A program made the position numbers and the translations under genes. Below, piece by piece: positions 48,811-60,962 of a stretch of 64,000 bases of DNA. The stretch is from Jacaranda mimosifolia (lineage: Eukaryota; Streptophyta; Magnoliopsida; Lamiales; Bignoniaceae), in NCBI GenBank assembly GCA_018894105.1, contig CM032124.1, positions 38,598,277-38,662,276 of the forward strand, read 5' to 3'. The notes beneath the pieces were generated by a model, which had not been told where the DNA came from, ran no database searches, and was given only the letters and a program-made list of their open reading frames with translations. Within the stretch, counting starts at the first letter, position 1. Each line of letters starts with the position of its first letter.

Positions 48811-49160
48811 GGTTATGTTTGGTTGTGGTTTTTTTTTTTTTTTGACACTTGTTTGGTTATGTTTTTTATTTGATTTTATTATGTGTTTTGGGAGACTAAA
48901 TTATTCTGAAAGTTATTTTTTGTTATATTTGTTTATATTTTGGGGGAGACATTTTTACTATAGTAGTCAAATTAATGATTTTTTTTTTTGGGTTGAAAAT
49001 AAAATTAAGTGATTATTTTAATATTAGAATAATAATAAAATATATATATAATGTGTGTGTGTGTGTGTATATATATATTAAATAATGTGCGTTTTGAAGA
49101 AAAAATGGGAATATGTTTTGTTATTATTCCTTGTTCCAAGAAACATAACCAAACAAAGCC
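48811..49160. mobile_element. MITE with GGYTWTGTTTGGTT ends
   Basis: 350 bp. The left end is GGTTATGTTTGGTTG; the right end on the minus strand is GGCTTTGTTTGGTTA. CAA lies on both sides (48808-48810 and 49161-49163), a 3-bp target duplication. Ends resemble the element at 8216-8554, so probably the same superfamily (Tourist-like). A GT run then AT run lies near 49052-49076. Confidence 0.6.
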
Positions 49161-49210
49161 CAAATATCTTCAAATTTATTTCAAATTGCATTAAAAAAAC
49201 TCAAAAGATT

Positions 49211-49537
49211 GGGCCCGTTTGGTTTCATTTTTAATATCTATTTTTACATTTTCTACTATTTTAAAAATAAAACACATAATTTTTTACATATTTTCATCTA
49301 ACATTATTTTTATTTTTATTTTCAAAACACATTTTTCAATATCTTATATATCTTCTCTTTATATTTCATCATTTATATTTTTATCCCCTACGACTTATTA
49401 AAACCAACATAATTATTACTTTTTCAATATTATATCTAAATACAAACTCAATTTTAATTTATTTTTATTAACTAATTTTTCAAATTTTAAAAAGAATGAA
49501 AATGAGAATTGGAAATGAAAATAAAGCCAAACGCACC
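49211..49537. mobile_element. MITE-like element with CGTTTGGYTT ends
   Basis: The left end GGGCCCGTTTGGTTTCATTT and the right end on the minus strand GGTGCGTTTGGCTTTATTTT form terminal inverted repeats around an AT-rich, non-coding core. No target duplication could be settled, so boundaries are approximate. Confidence 0.5.
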
Positions 49538-49699
49538 AGCTAAATAAATTCGACTCTCGACTTGATTGATGACTCCAGTCAACTATCTTCAAACCCCCTT
49601 CTTTGCAAGTTCGAACCTCATTTGGGTCGGATCTTCCGGGTCAACAGGCCGAACAGAACATATAATTGTAGGCTGCAGGTCATAATTTCATTGGCTCCT

Positions 49700-49795
49700 T
49701 TTTTCTGATCCGGGTCCGGTTCCAGCTGGTGGTAAACAACACACTCCGACGGCCATTCTCTAAGATCGCCTCCCCCCTCTATCTTCCTTCTTCCG
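49700..49795 (+). other. Presumed 5' UTR exon of the CID3/CID4-like gene
   Basis: A pyrimidine-rich leader-like segment ends at a strong splice donor (CTTCCG|GTAAGT, 49795/49796). A leader intron would then run to an acceptor next to the ATG; CTGTTGAG at 50674-50681 is a possible but weak one. The transcript start is not determined. Confidence 0.45.
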
Positions 49796-50682
49796 GTAAG
49801 TATTTTTCCCGATTCCTATATGCATGTATAAAATTTGTAATTTATGTGTATTGTTTTCAGTGGTTAGATCGCAGGGATTTCTTTTGGGCATTTTTAGTTG
49901 GGGATTAGTTAATTCTATAATTTATAGTTCTTCTCTTTTGCTCCCTTCAGCAAATGCCATAACTGCGTGGTATGTGTTCATCTGTGTTTGGACGATTGTG
50001 CAATACTTGTGTAGCTTATCTATATTGCTGCTTGCTTTTTTTTGCTCAATTAAAAAGTTGGGAGTTTTGGAGTGATTGGTGCTTCTTTGATATTCCAGGT
50101 AGAAGGTAGGTGTAATGTTTGGAGGATTCATGAATATGGTTCAATATGCCATCCTTGTTTCTGCATATATGTTAAGACAATGGGTTTCCACTGGCTTGAG
50201 TTGATTAGTTCTGGGCCTTTGCCAAATCCTTACATCTCCCTCACCACAATAGGGAATATATAAGTGCTCACGTTGTTCAAATGCTTGCTTTTTTGATGTG
50301 TTTCTGGACATGGAATAAATTGATAACCTTAAAACTTTTGCCTGGGTTGTCAGACATGGATGATAGTTGTAGATATCAAAATCCTCAGGCTACTTACTCA
50401 AATTAAGCACACTCTGAGGATAATGGGAAAATGGGAGATTAATTGTTTTCTGGCATTGATCTATGGCTTGACCTAATTCCCAATGTTCTCTTGCTATCTT
50501 TGCTATTGGCATGAGAAGTTTATCTTGTTGGAAATCTTGGGCTATCTCGCGCCTTTATTTTGTCTTCATTTTCTTCTCTTGCCTAGTCAAAGAAATTTGT
50601 TTATAAAGTTTGTTGCCTTTGCAGTTTGTTGTCTGAACCTGGGTTTAAGTTATCTGCATAAACTTTACTTCATCTGTTGAGG

Positions 50683-53600
50683 ATGAACATGCGGCAAGTT
50701 GTGCAACCCAAATCTTCTTCTAATGGATATGGCCGTCGTAAGATTGAAAGAGATACTTCCACTAGGTCTGATAGTAGGTCTCAGATCGGGAAAACAAATT
50801 CTGGCAGGAATAGTTTTGGTAAGAGTTTGTGGCTCTGCACTCTTAGTCAGTCTTTAAACCGTATTACATTCTGATCTAACTAAAGTAATTTTAGGTGGAG
50901 GAGGAGTACTTGAATCAGATTCACGAGATCGACTAATATATTTAAGTACATGCCTCATTGGACATCAAGTCGAAGTCCAGGTGCAGGATGGATCTGTATT
51001 TTCTGGAATATTTCATGCCACAAATGCAGAGGATTTTGGTATGTCAAAATATAGCCCTACATGTTTATTCATAAGATTACATTTGGGTGATTAAGCCCTG
51101 CTTTCAACCCTGCATATGCAAATGGAATGTTTCGATATATGAGCTTTTGTGGTGTAGGAATTGTTCTGAAAATGGTGTACTCAATTAAAGACGGTTCTCG
51201 AGGGCAGAAAAATATTTCAGATTCTCTTATCAAGCATCCTTCTAGAACTCTGATCATACCGGCTAAGGATCTTGTGCAAGTGATAGCAAAGGTTCCAATA
51301 AGTCTTCTGTTCTATGATTCATATAATTTTATTCCAGATCCAGATTTGGGTTGCTAAGTCAACCTTTGCTTGGGATAGTTATCTATAAGTGTATTTTTTT
51401 TAGCCTTTTGATTTGATTGTAAAGCAGCAATTTCTGCTGAAATGGCTTTTCTGTGGTTGGAGTTAAGTGATAAACTAGCTTTTTTGTTGTTGGAACAGGG
51501 CGTGCCTGTAACAAAGGATGCATTCACAAATGATCTCCGGCATGAAAAGCAGCAAGAGCTCATGACAGATTCCTGCATATCACAATCCTGGCATGTAGAG
51601 GTGGGGAGAGAACTGGAGCGTTGGGTCCCTGATGAAAATGAACCTGGGTGTCGTGAATTGGAGAATACATTTGAAGGTCCTTGGAATAGGTGGGGCAATC
51701 ACATTTCTTCTCAGAATTTTTGATACACAAGATGGTTCTTTTTGGCATATATTACCAGTTAGGATAACACCTGGAACTTGTCCTTTACCCTTCAACCACA
51801 GTTCCAGAAGCAACTGTTTATCAGTTTGTTTAGAAATCATAGAGAACTTTGTGCTGTGCTGTTTAATTTGTCAAAGAATTACCATTTATCCATGGCAAGT
51901 TCCCCTTTTTTGGGTTTCAATCATCCTTGGTTATCTGCTATTTTTTGACTGATGCAATAATGTCTTCTGCGTGTCAGAGGCTGGGATCAGTTTGAAGCAA
52001 ATGAAACTTTATTTGGGGTGAAGAGCACCTTTGACGAGGAACTTTACACAACTAAGCTTGAGAGAGGCTCTCAGATGAGAGAATTGGAAAGAGAAGCTTT
52101 ACGGATAGCTAGAGAGATTGAGGGTGAGGAAACCCTTGATCTTCATCTAGCAGAGGTTAGACTGAAACTTGGCTAACTGTTCTTTCATTTCCCCGTTGGT
52201 TTCTGTTTTCTGTTCATTTATCTAAATCTTGTTTATTCCATAGGAAAGAGGTATTCAACTTGATGGAAATCTTGAAATGGATGAAGAAACCCGGTTTTCG
52301 TCAGTTTACCGGGGAGCTGATGACAGTGGATACGATGAGATTGAGGACATATTATCGGATTCACGAAATGATGAAACATTTGGTGGTGTATCTGGTCCTC
52401 TTATTAGTAAAACTCTCATAGGCACTACTGCTGAGAAAACCAGTGATAGAACTCAAGCGACATTGAGATCTTCATTCCTGGTATTTCATTAATTTCCAAA
52501 CAATGTCTTTCTTTATCATTATAATTGGTGTTATGATTTGTGTACTATCATTAGCACGGCGTATGTGTTTGGTGGTTTTATGTCTCTTTTCCTTTTTTGA
52601 TTATCAAAGCTTTAAATATTACATAAATGCATGCTGAAAGGGCTCGTATGGGCAGTTGTGACTTGCATGTGACCCATCAGTACAGTTGTAGGGATTTCTT
52701 CCAGTTATCTATATTCTTTCTTACTGCTGTATTTCAAATCTAAATTAAGTTATATACATGTACTTTTGTCCCTTATACGTGTCTGTTCCTATTGATGTTT
52801 TCACTGGTCATTATTGGATACTGAACCCAAAAGATTCCACTAAATTTTCCTTCTTTTTTTTTTTTCCATCATTTACATTATATTTCACTGTAGGGACAAT
52901 CTTCTGTGACTGCTACCAGCAGGGATGTGTATCGTTCAGATTCCGAGGATCATGCTCGGCAGACTGGATGGATTCCTGTGTTTGATGCTAGCAGGTTTTT
53001 GTACTACCATCTGATATCTGATGTTTAATGCCTAAAATAACTCAAATACTCATGTGATCTTTCCATAACAGAAAAATACTGAGATGATGCTATTTCTTTT
53101 TAAGTTTAATTACTAGCTCTTTAATTGAAGAAATTCTGCTGAGTGTCTAACCAGGAATGTTTTAATTTAGGTCTCAAGGCAATGAATTCATTGGACATGC
53201 TCACACTAGTTACTCTAAGGAGGATAAAGAAAACCAAAAGGTGACTGTCTGTTGACTGCTCTTAAGTTGGATTAGAATTGTTGCTGGTGAGTCTCATTAG
53301 CAGTTCCTTTTCCGTGCAGCTACATGGTCCGAGTCAAATATCGAAAGCAGAGGGTAAGTGAACTATCTTCTTGCTTATGCTGCTTTTCATGCTTACATTT
53401 GGTCCTGATAGCAGTTGTCCATCTATTACAATGATTTGCAAGGAGGGAACTTTCACCAAGTTTTCCGTTCTTATTTGAAACGAGGTGGCTGATAAACGAC
53501 GCCTGTTTTTATTTTCCTTCCTTTTCTTTAGCATTAATATATTGTTCTGAATTATCCTTGGAAGTTCTATAGAATTTATTAGAATACAGTTGTTGTCTTA

Positions 53601-55277
53601 TGAATTTTTCATTATGGTGGGCCTATTCTGCCTTGTGTTTTATAATGTTGCTTTGCCTTTGTGCGAGTACTATAGAAACTATTTTCCCTTATGTCATGTT
53701 ATTAATCTTTCAGTATAGCAGTAACATTGATGTTATTACATTCACAGATTCACACTCATTGATGGGATTAAAGAAAGAAACCTGTGATAAGGTTGGATTG
53801 TCTCCAAATGCCACTGCATTTGATCCATCACATTCCTCATCCAAAGGTCAGGAAAAGGCAAGCTCTTCTAGTGAGCTGTCTGAGGTTGCAGCTCCTCCCA
53901 AAACACATGGGATCCCAGGTTCTCTTGCACGTTCCAGTAGCTCTGCAGCATCTACTTCTGACCGTGGAGGTGCTACTTCAACTTCTGCTGGCTGGGGATT
54001 GTCACCAAGTTCATCTGTTGGTTCATTGTCATCAGAGAAGTCGATGCTAAATCCACATGCAAAGGTGGGAATATAGGTGACAGTATTTATCGTTGATAGT
54101 GGTGTTCACAATTTAATCCAGTCTCATCCCTGATGTATTCCAACTAACATGCGTGCACGATGAGCACAACTTATTCCTTTTTCCTGCCATATTTTGCCAT
54201 ATGCCTAATGTATTCTTTGCTGATTCTCTTGCTTCTCTTGGTTGTCTCTCAGGAATTTAAATTTAACCCACATGCGAAGAGTTTTATCCCATCTCAGACA
54301 CCTCTAAGGCCTTCTTCTCCTGTTGCGGATAGTCCCTTCTACTATCCACCTAACGTGACTACTATGACACATATGCACGGAACACCTGTTGGTATTGGAG
54401 TGAGCATGCACTTCTCTATTGCTATTGGCTTTTCATTCTTCTTAGACATGCAGAAGTTTAGCCTGTATCCACAAGAGACTTGACACGATTAAATATTTTT
54501 CCAAATTGAGCTTATCCTGGTTATAAAAATGGCATGTTGGTATAACTTATAAATGCTACTTTTATTTATTAAATAATATCAGTCTGTTAATTTCAAGTTC
54601 CCTCAAGTAGAAACAAGGTATTATGTTATCCACCAAAAAGCGGGAAAAGAAAAAAGAAGAAAAAGCTCGACTACATATACTCATATGACAAAACCTTCGA
54701 TTGTTCATAAATTTTAGTATACATCGGCCAGACCTTCATAACTGTTAACTGAAAGAAGAAAGGATTCTCAAATCCATCCGATCCTGTTCTTTTTCATGCC
54801 ATCTTCACCATTATAATCTCATCACTTTCTCATGTTTACTAATTTTATGGTGGCTAATTATGTAATTTGCAGATTGGACATTCTTTTGCTTCACAGCAGC
54901 CTGTAGTATTCAATCCACAGGCTGCACCGCTGCCCCAGCCATATTACCATCCAAATGGACCTCAGGTTTGTTGTATTTTGCATCGACTGTGTGGTTCTGC
55001 CAATAATTCATAGTAATATTGAAGTTTAACTCGGTTCTGATGCAGTATGGGCAGCAGATGATATTAGGACAGCCTCGGCCAGTTCTATACATGCCAACAT
55101 ATCTCCCTGTAGGATAATTTTTCCTTCTTTCTATTCTTCAACTCTTGTATATTCTATATGCTGACTATCTTACCTCGTCCATTTCTTTATGTGCTCTGCA
55201 ATGTCTAGTTGACTATCATTTTTGGTAAGTCACTTCTCATTTCATTCGAATTTGTCCAGGAAATGCCATACAAATGA
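50683..55277 (+). CDS. CID4: Ataxin-2-like protein, polyadenylate-binding protein-interacting (CID3/CID4)
   Basis: Fourteen coding exons: 50683-50818, 50895-51038, 51158-51291, 51499-51689, 51978-52155, 52244-52480, 52894-52994, 53171-53240, 53320-53353, 53748-54064, 54253-54399, 54873-54965, 55046-55108, 55260-55277. Phases close to 620 residues. Ataxin-2 proteins bind RNA and poly(A)-binding protein and act in mRNA stability and stress granules. Seen in order: a basic Ser-rich N-terminus; a Sm-like (SM-ATX) domain (about 52-138) with YLSTCLIGHQVEVQVQDGSV and SGIFHATNAEDFGIVLKMV; an LsmAD region (about 190-270) with WNRGWDQFEANETLFGVKST; a long Ser-rich linker; a tandem overlapping PAM2 motif, MLNPHAKEFKFNPHAKSFIP (about 508-527); and a Pro/Tyr/Gln-rich tail ending LPEMPYK. 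Missing the last splice would give PVG and stop (TAA at 55114-55116). CID3 versus CID4 is not resolved. Confidence 0.93.
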
Positions 55278-55748
55278 AGGATAATTTTGTGAACATTGGC
55301 AAACACCATCTTAGAGCTTCAGATTTGAGGTTCCAAATAAAGTTTCTGACTAAAAACTGCTTGGAAATGACATTTTGGTATGAGCCAGCTGCTTCTGAAA
55401 TGTTTCAGAGTGCTGGAGATTTGTTCCTTCGGTAACAATTTTTCTTAGCCAGTGCATAATCCATGTTCTGGAGAGTCTTAATGTTCTGAAATAGAATACT
55501 TAATTCAATTTTCCTTTTTTGTTACCCCTTTTTTTTTGGATGTGGAGTTATACAATGATTAAGTTTACTTTTGGTTTGTAAATTAAATTGAGAGAGATGA
55601 TATTCTTGATTGAACTGGGTGCGGTTCATTCATGATCGTCGGATTAAAGAGAGTTGAGTGGTGAAAACCACTGATTTCCTTCAATACAAATGCACTCGGT
55701 CTATTGTAGAATCACTCCTAGTGAGAGCTTGTTATGTATGAACTTTGG

Positions 55749-55754
55749 AATAAA
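55749..55754 (+). terminator. Poly(A) signal AATAAA of the CID4-like gene
   Basis: A canonical AATAAA about 470 nt after the stop codon, followed by T-rich sequence. It is the likely 3' end signal of this transcript. Confidence 0.5.
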
Positions 55755-55779
55755 AATCATTTTGCAGGAACTTTCGGTT

Positions 55780-56850
55780 TTGTGATTAAATGGTCATGGA
55801 TTTGCAATAATATTTTGATGATAAATAAATAAGAATTATAGTAATAGAGCAAAGGAATGAGAATTATTTGGAGGACTTGAGGGAGGTAATAAGAGCATAT
55901 TTTAGAGCATTATTAAGCGTTCAATCCGTCCATGGTATGGAAATTAATAATAATTAATTCTTTATATTTTAAATCCAATTTTGGTTTGAATAAATATTTT
56001 TTTTTTATAATTTCTTATGATATTTGAAAAGATGAGAACTTTTATTTTGATTTTTTACTTGATGAAATTACTTATCGTAATAAAATTACTTAATAGTAAT
56101 AATTTTTATTACTATTCACAATAATTTTGGTGTTTCTGTGCGATTATGGAAATTGATAATAATTAATTCTTCATATTTTTAATCCAATTTTGGTTTGAAT
56201 AAATACTTTTTTTGTAAATTTCTTATGATATTTGAAAAACTAGAAGTTTTATTTTGGTTTTTCACTTGATAAATTTACTAATTGTAATAAAATTACTTAT
56301 AACTTTTATTACTAGTCACAATATTTTTGGTGTTTTTATGCGATTTAAGGTCTTCAATATATGAAATATATTTAATATTTAATTGATAAGAAAATATAAT
56401 AATCACTAATTAATTAGTTAATTGAAATATTTTCATACTTATATATGTGAGATTTGTGTTGTATTCGTTAGTGTTATACATATGAGACAATGAAAGGGCT
56501 AAAATCTCGTATCATCTTGCAAAATGAACTGCGAAAATAATATAAAAGTGATTTTTTAATAATTAAAAAAATATTTTATGAAAAGGAAAATTTTGCCATC
56601 TTAAGAAAATGAAAAAGTAAAGCATAACATGAGGTACTAATAGCAAAACCCCTAATTTTGAAGTAAATAAGTAAATAAGCCACAGCCACAAGTAAAAAAA
56701 AATAAAAATAAAAATAAAAAAATAAAAAAATAAAAAAGAAAATAAAAAAGAATAAAATTGTTATATTGTTTGTGGGTTCTCGGACTCATCACCCAACTCT
56801 CAAATATAGTTAAACCCGTCCACCATCATTAGATTCAAATCCGCTCCATC
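55780..56850. other. Gene-free spacer between CID4-like and Alfin-like genes
   Basis: AT-rich; holds a 209-bp tandem duplication (55936-56345) and an A-rich AAAAATAAAAATAAAA array at about 56694-56755. Confidence 0.5.
55936..56345. repeat. Two-copy tandem duplication, period 209 bp
   Basis: TATGGAAATTRATAATAATT starts both copies (55936, 56145). Shared blocks include CCAATTTTGGTTTGAATAAA, ATTTCTTATGATATTTGAAA and TTTTGGTGTTT followed by a TGCGAT at the end. Confidence 0.9.
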
Positions 56851-57013
56851 GCCCCATTCTACTCACACTCTCCACTCTCTCTCTCTCTCGGAAAATTCTA
56901 CTGTTCTCTATCCCCTACTCTTAAACCCCACAAATATTTTGCAGCTTTTTTCGATTGATTTGCTTTTCTAAAGTAGAGTTCAGAGAAAACAAAAGGACGG
57001 AAAAAGGAAAAAG

Positions 57014-59863
57014 ATGGAGGCAGGGTACAATCCTCGAACTGTTGAAGAAGTTTTTAGGGATTTTAAGGGTCGAAGAGCTGGATTAATCAAAGCCCTCACT
57101 ACAGGTTCTTTTGTTTTTTTCAATTTCGCTTTTCGCTTTTTTTTTGAGTGTGAAATGTTTTTGCTTCGTTGTTTTTGTGTGCGTGCGTCTTTTCTTTCTT
57201 TCTGAGTTTTTGCTGATTCTTTTGTTTTTTCAAACGTGTTTCTTGTTGTGTTTTGCAGACGTTGAAGAGTTTTACCAGCAGTGTGATCCTGGTAAGGCCT
57301 TTTTTTTTTTTTGAATTAGTTTTTGGCATTTTAAAGCAATGGTTACATGTTTGCATGCCTGTCATGTCTGGAAAAATGACTTCAGTTTCGTAAATCCAGT
57401 AAAGAGATAATGTGAACTTAAAGTGATTATTTTACTTGAGATTTTGGTGTCTGAATTCCAAATGTGTAATTTTTTTTGATATTTTTTTGGTGTATTCATT
57501 GCATCAGCTGTACAAACTTTTCACTTATTCAGTAAGTTTTTGAATTAATATTCCTCTTTTAAGGAATGGATTTTTATGTGCATCTGCAGATGTAGTTTTG
57601 AGCTTGTTGACTGTAGAGTGCATTAGTTGTGTAACTGGGGACCGTCACTAATGGAATGCCAGTAATATGTCTCACCATAAAATGGAAAAATAAGTTTAGT
57701 AGTAATGGGTTTTGTTTGATCTGAAATGGAATAGTTCTGCAATTATTGAGCCTTAGGAAGTAATCTTGTGGAGCTATAAGTTCTGTCTCCCGTTTTACTT
57801 TAACATTCCAAGTAGTTAAAGTGGTTTCACAAATATACAGTGAAGGTGTAGATATATAAATCTTAAGCACTCAGGTCAACGATATGAAACTGTGGCGTAT
57901 ACTCTTCTTTAGTCTTTTCTTTCTTTCCCCTCCTTTTTTCCCATTTTTGATTTTCATTGTGTGCATTTCAGTTATCTGGATTCAATTTGAAACAAGTAGT
58001 TCTCTTCATTTTTGTTAGTTGTGTTTCGCATGTGGCAGTTATAGTCTTATAGAAATATAATGTGGATTGAGGGATGAAAGCATGGGATATTAGGTGTGTA
58101 ATTCGCTGTTTACATGGCATACCATGCATAAATCTTGTCATAAACATGGTGGATATGTCAAACAGGTTTCAGAGTGTTTACTATCTTATGGTCTTATCAG
58201 ATGAATTGCTAGTGTGGTCTGTTCTGTCGTGCCTTCTAACAAGGTTGAAAGTTTCACTATTGCACTTAGAAGTTTCTTGTGTTGTATCATATTCTCTCTG
58301 ATTTAGTTCTTTGTGCACTGCTGTGATATGTGGATTGCCTCTGAACCTCATGTGTATGAGGATAGCTGTGCATTGCTGAGAAGAGAACCTGTGCTTGTAT
58401 GGATTGTTTATTTGTTTCTTTTCCCCATGTGTGTTTAGTGCAGTTAATATTGATCTCTTCATGCTTTGCATGGGAGAGGAGAAAATCTGTGCTTATATAG
58501 ATTGTCTATTTTGTTTCTTTCCCATGTGCCTTTAATGCAGTTGATATTGATCTCTTCATGCTTTTCATTTCAGAGAAGGAGAATTTGTGCTTGTATGGAT
58601 TTCCTAGTGAGCAGTGGGAGGTCAATTTGCCTGCTGAAGAAGTACCTCCTGAACTCCCTGAGCCTGCTCTTGGCATCAACTTTGCTAGAGATGGGATGCA
58701 AGAAAAAGACTGGTTATCTCTAGTTGCTGTCCACAGTGATGCTTGGTTGCTTGCTGTTTCCTTCTATTTTGGTGCTAGATTTGGATTTGATAAAGCTGAC
58801 AGGTGGGTCCCTGCTATTTATCTGACCAGGTCACATTATTATTTAAGTATTGTTATGAGCTCAAAATCATTGTTGTACAGTTCCATACTGAAAGCTGTAA
58901 CGGTGATGCTAATCATTTCTTCCAGTCTGTATTTCATATTTAGTTTGGGTTTTGCATTAAGTTAGGGCATTTTTGTGTTAAGGATAGTTTTGGTTATAGA
59001 AAACTTGATGGCTGGAAGGAATTGGTTCTGGCTTGCATTTACATGTCGTTTTTGGTTTGGTAGGGGATGTTGGTTGGTATGGACATGATGTTCATATATT
59101 TGAGCCCTGGTTGCAAATTTCTCAAATTTATTGGAGAAAGCAACTTTGCAGTTGAATATGAATCACTCCCCAATCTAACATTGATGCCATGTAGCTTACT
59201 TGAACTTTTGTCCAACTTTATACTTATGTGATGATCTTTGCCACTTCTTGGTGCAGGAAGCGGCTTTTCAACATGATCAATGATCTCCCTACTGTATTTG
59301 AAATTGTAACCGGTGCTGCTAAAAAACAACAGAAAGAGAAATCTTCAGTCTCAAATCATAGTAGCAACAAGTCAAAGCCCAACTCTAAATCGGTAGGGAA
59401 AGATTTCTCGAGGGTTATTTATTTTGCTGCAATGTTATTCGTCATCTATCCTTACTTTATATTAGTATCAGTTAATTAAAATTCAACTGCCTGTTTAGAC
59501 ATTATGTAGTTCTGTTGCATTATTTGTGTGTTCCATCATTATCCCTATTATTCTTCAACTTTCTCATGGTATTATCACTTTGCGATTTTTTGGCGACAGC
59601 GAACATCTGAAACTCCGGGAAAATTTTCAAAGTCACAGCCTAAAGATGAAGAAGAGGGCTTGGATGAGGAAGAAGATGATGAGCATGGAGAGACATTATG
59701 TGGTGCTTGTGGAGAGAACTATGCATCCGATGAATTCTGGATTTGCTGCGACATATGTGAGAAGTGGTTTCATGGCAAGTGTGTCAAGATTACTCCTGCT
59801 AGAGCTGAGCATATCAAGCAGTATAAGTGCCCTTCATGCAGCAACAAAAGAGCTCGCCCTTAG
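57014..59863 (+). CDS. AL: ALFIN-LIKE PHD-finger protein (AL4/AL5 type)
   Basis: Five exons: 57014-57104, 57259-57291, 58574-58802, 59257-59392, 59600-59863, closing in phase to 250 residues, the usual length. The N-terminal Alfin domain (about 1-135) is intact: [20 protein letters not shown], the short exon [11 protein letters not shown], then [20 protein letters not shown] and [20 protein letters not shown], ending [17 protein letters not shown] Lys/Ser-rich linker leads to an acidic stretch ([13 protein letters not shown]) and a C-terminal PHD finger (about 197-245) with the Cys4-His-Cys3 pattern [20 protein letters not shown], then WFHGKC and CPSC. The Trp and acidic residues that read H3K4me2/3 are present. 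These nuclear proteins link histone marks to transcription and salt or ABA responses. A CT-rich leader (56868-56889) precedes it. The next gene converges on it from the right. Confidence 0.95.
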
Positions 59864-60962
59864 TGTACAATGCCAATCTTTATCTCTGTAATTTCCAAAG
59901 ACTCTGCCTAGTGCCTTGTTCAATTAGATGGTTTCTTGTTCAAGCATTAAGTGCTAACCTGTGAATGTGTACTTTTGGTTGGGGGATCTGGTTCCTGGTA
60001 TAGTTATTATTTGTTGTAGTTTCAGTAGTAATCCCCTGATTTAGTGGAACTATTATGTTTCTTCTCCTTAAATAGGATTCAAGTTATTCATGATTTATCC
60101 TGCTATTTCTGTACTTCTCAAGTGGCAAGATGCAGTTGTTGGCTTCTTGATTAATGCGTGATTTCATTGCTTCCATTCTGCACAATGCAAACTTGTCACT
60201 ATGATGGGGCAAATGGATAAACAACTTTATTCCTTGACTTTTGCAGATGTGCTTATTAGGCTCATTCCCATATGCATGCAAGTTGCATTGAGGCTTGAGC
60301 CAATCCCCAATCAAACCACCAAGCCTCACCTACCCCAGACAAATATTCAAGGAAAAAGAAAGCAAGTTGTTGATAACCCCACATAAAAGGTTTTTTAAGC
60401 TAAGTCTCTTGATATTCACCTAATGCTTACAAAGACATCTTTGTCAGGCAGAGGCCACAAAGTTATCCACTATGTTAGGCTGCAATTAAATCAATAATTC
60501 TAGCAGCCATCAACATCAGCTACCTACCTACATTTCCTTTCCGAATCCAATTGTTTACTCCCAACCCCTTAAAATTCTTCCTTTATTATGCCTTGAAGAT
60601 TTGAGTCCCAATAGGTTGTTTCCCCACAACCTGGAAAGAATTCAGATAATTCCAACCAGAACCCACAATCAATACTTTATCTTCCTCACATAAATTCACT
60701 GATAAAGTAGTTGTGGCTAGCGCACTTCCATGTCAAGATATTAAACAACATAAACCAAGGAGAGGCGGTTAAGCAAAATCTACATATCAGAACATATTAT
60801 AAGAGAAACCACGAGATGGGAATCACTTGCGTTGATGATCTAACTTGGAAGAATAAACAGAAGCTGTTTACAAAAAAAGCGAAGTAAACTATGATCAAGG
60901 ATGAAAGAAAACGAAGTTATATAAACAAAGTTATTCTTCTGCTGCTTTTGTTCTGTGTTCAT

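Larger units (their letters stand above)
47892..49700. other. PDAT1 3' flank and gene-free stretch with two MITEs
   Basis: The first few hundred bases are PDAT1 3' UTR. No gene supported in the rest; two MITE-like elements occupy 48811-49160 and 49211-49537. Confidence 0.5.

Noticed and set aside
49824..50263. Open frames in the CID4-like leader region (83 and 63 codons)
   Set aside because: They lie in the presumed 5' UTR intron, have intron-like T-rich composition and match no family.
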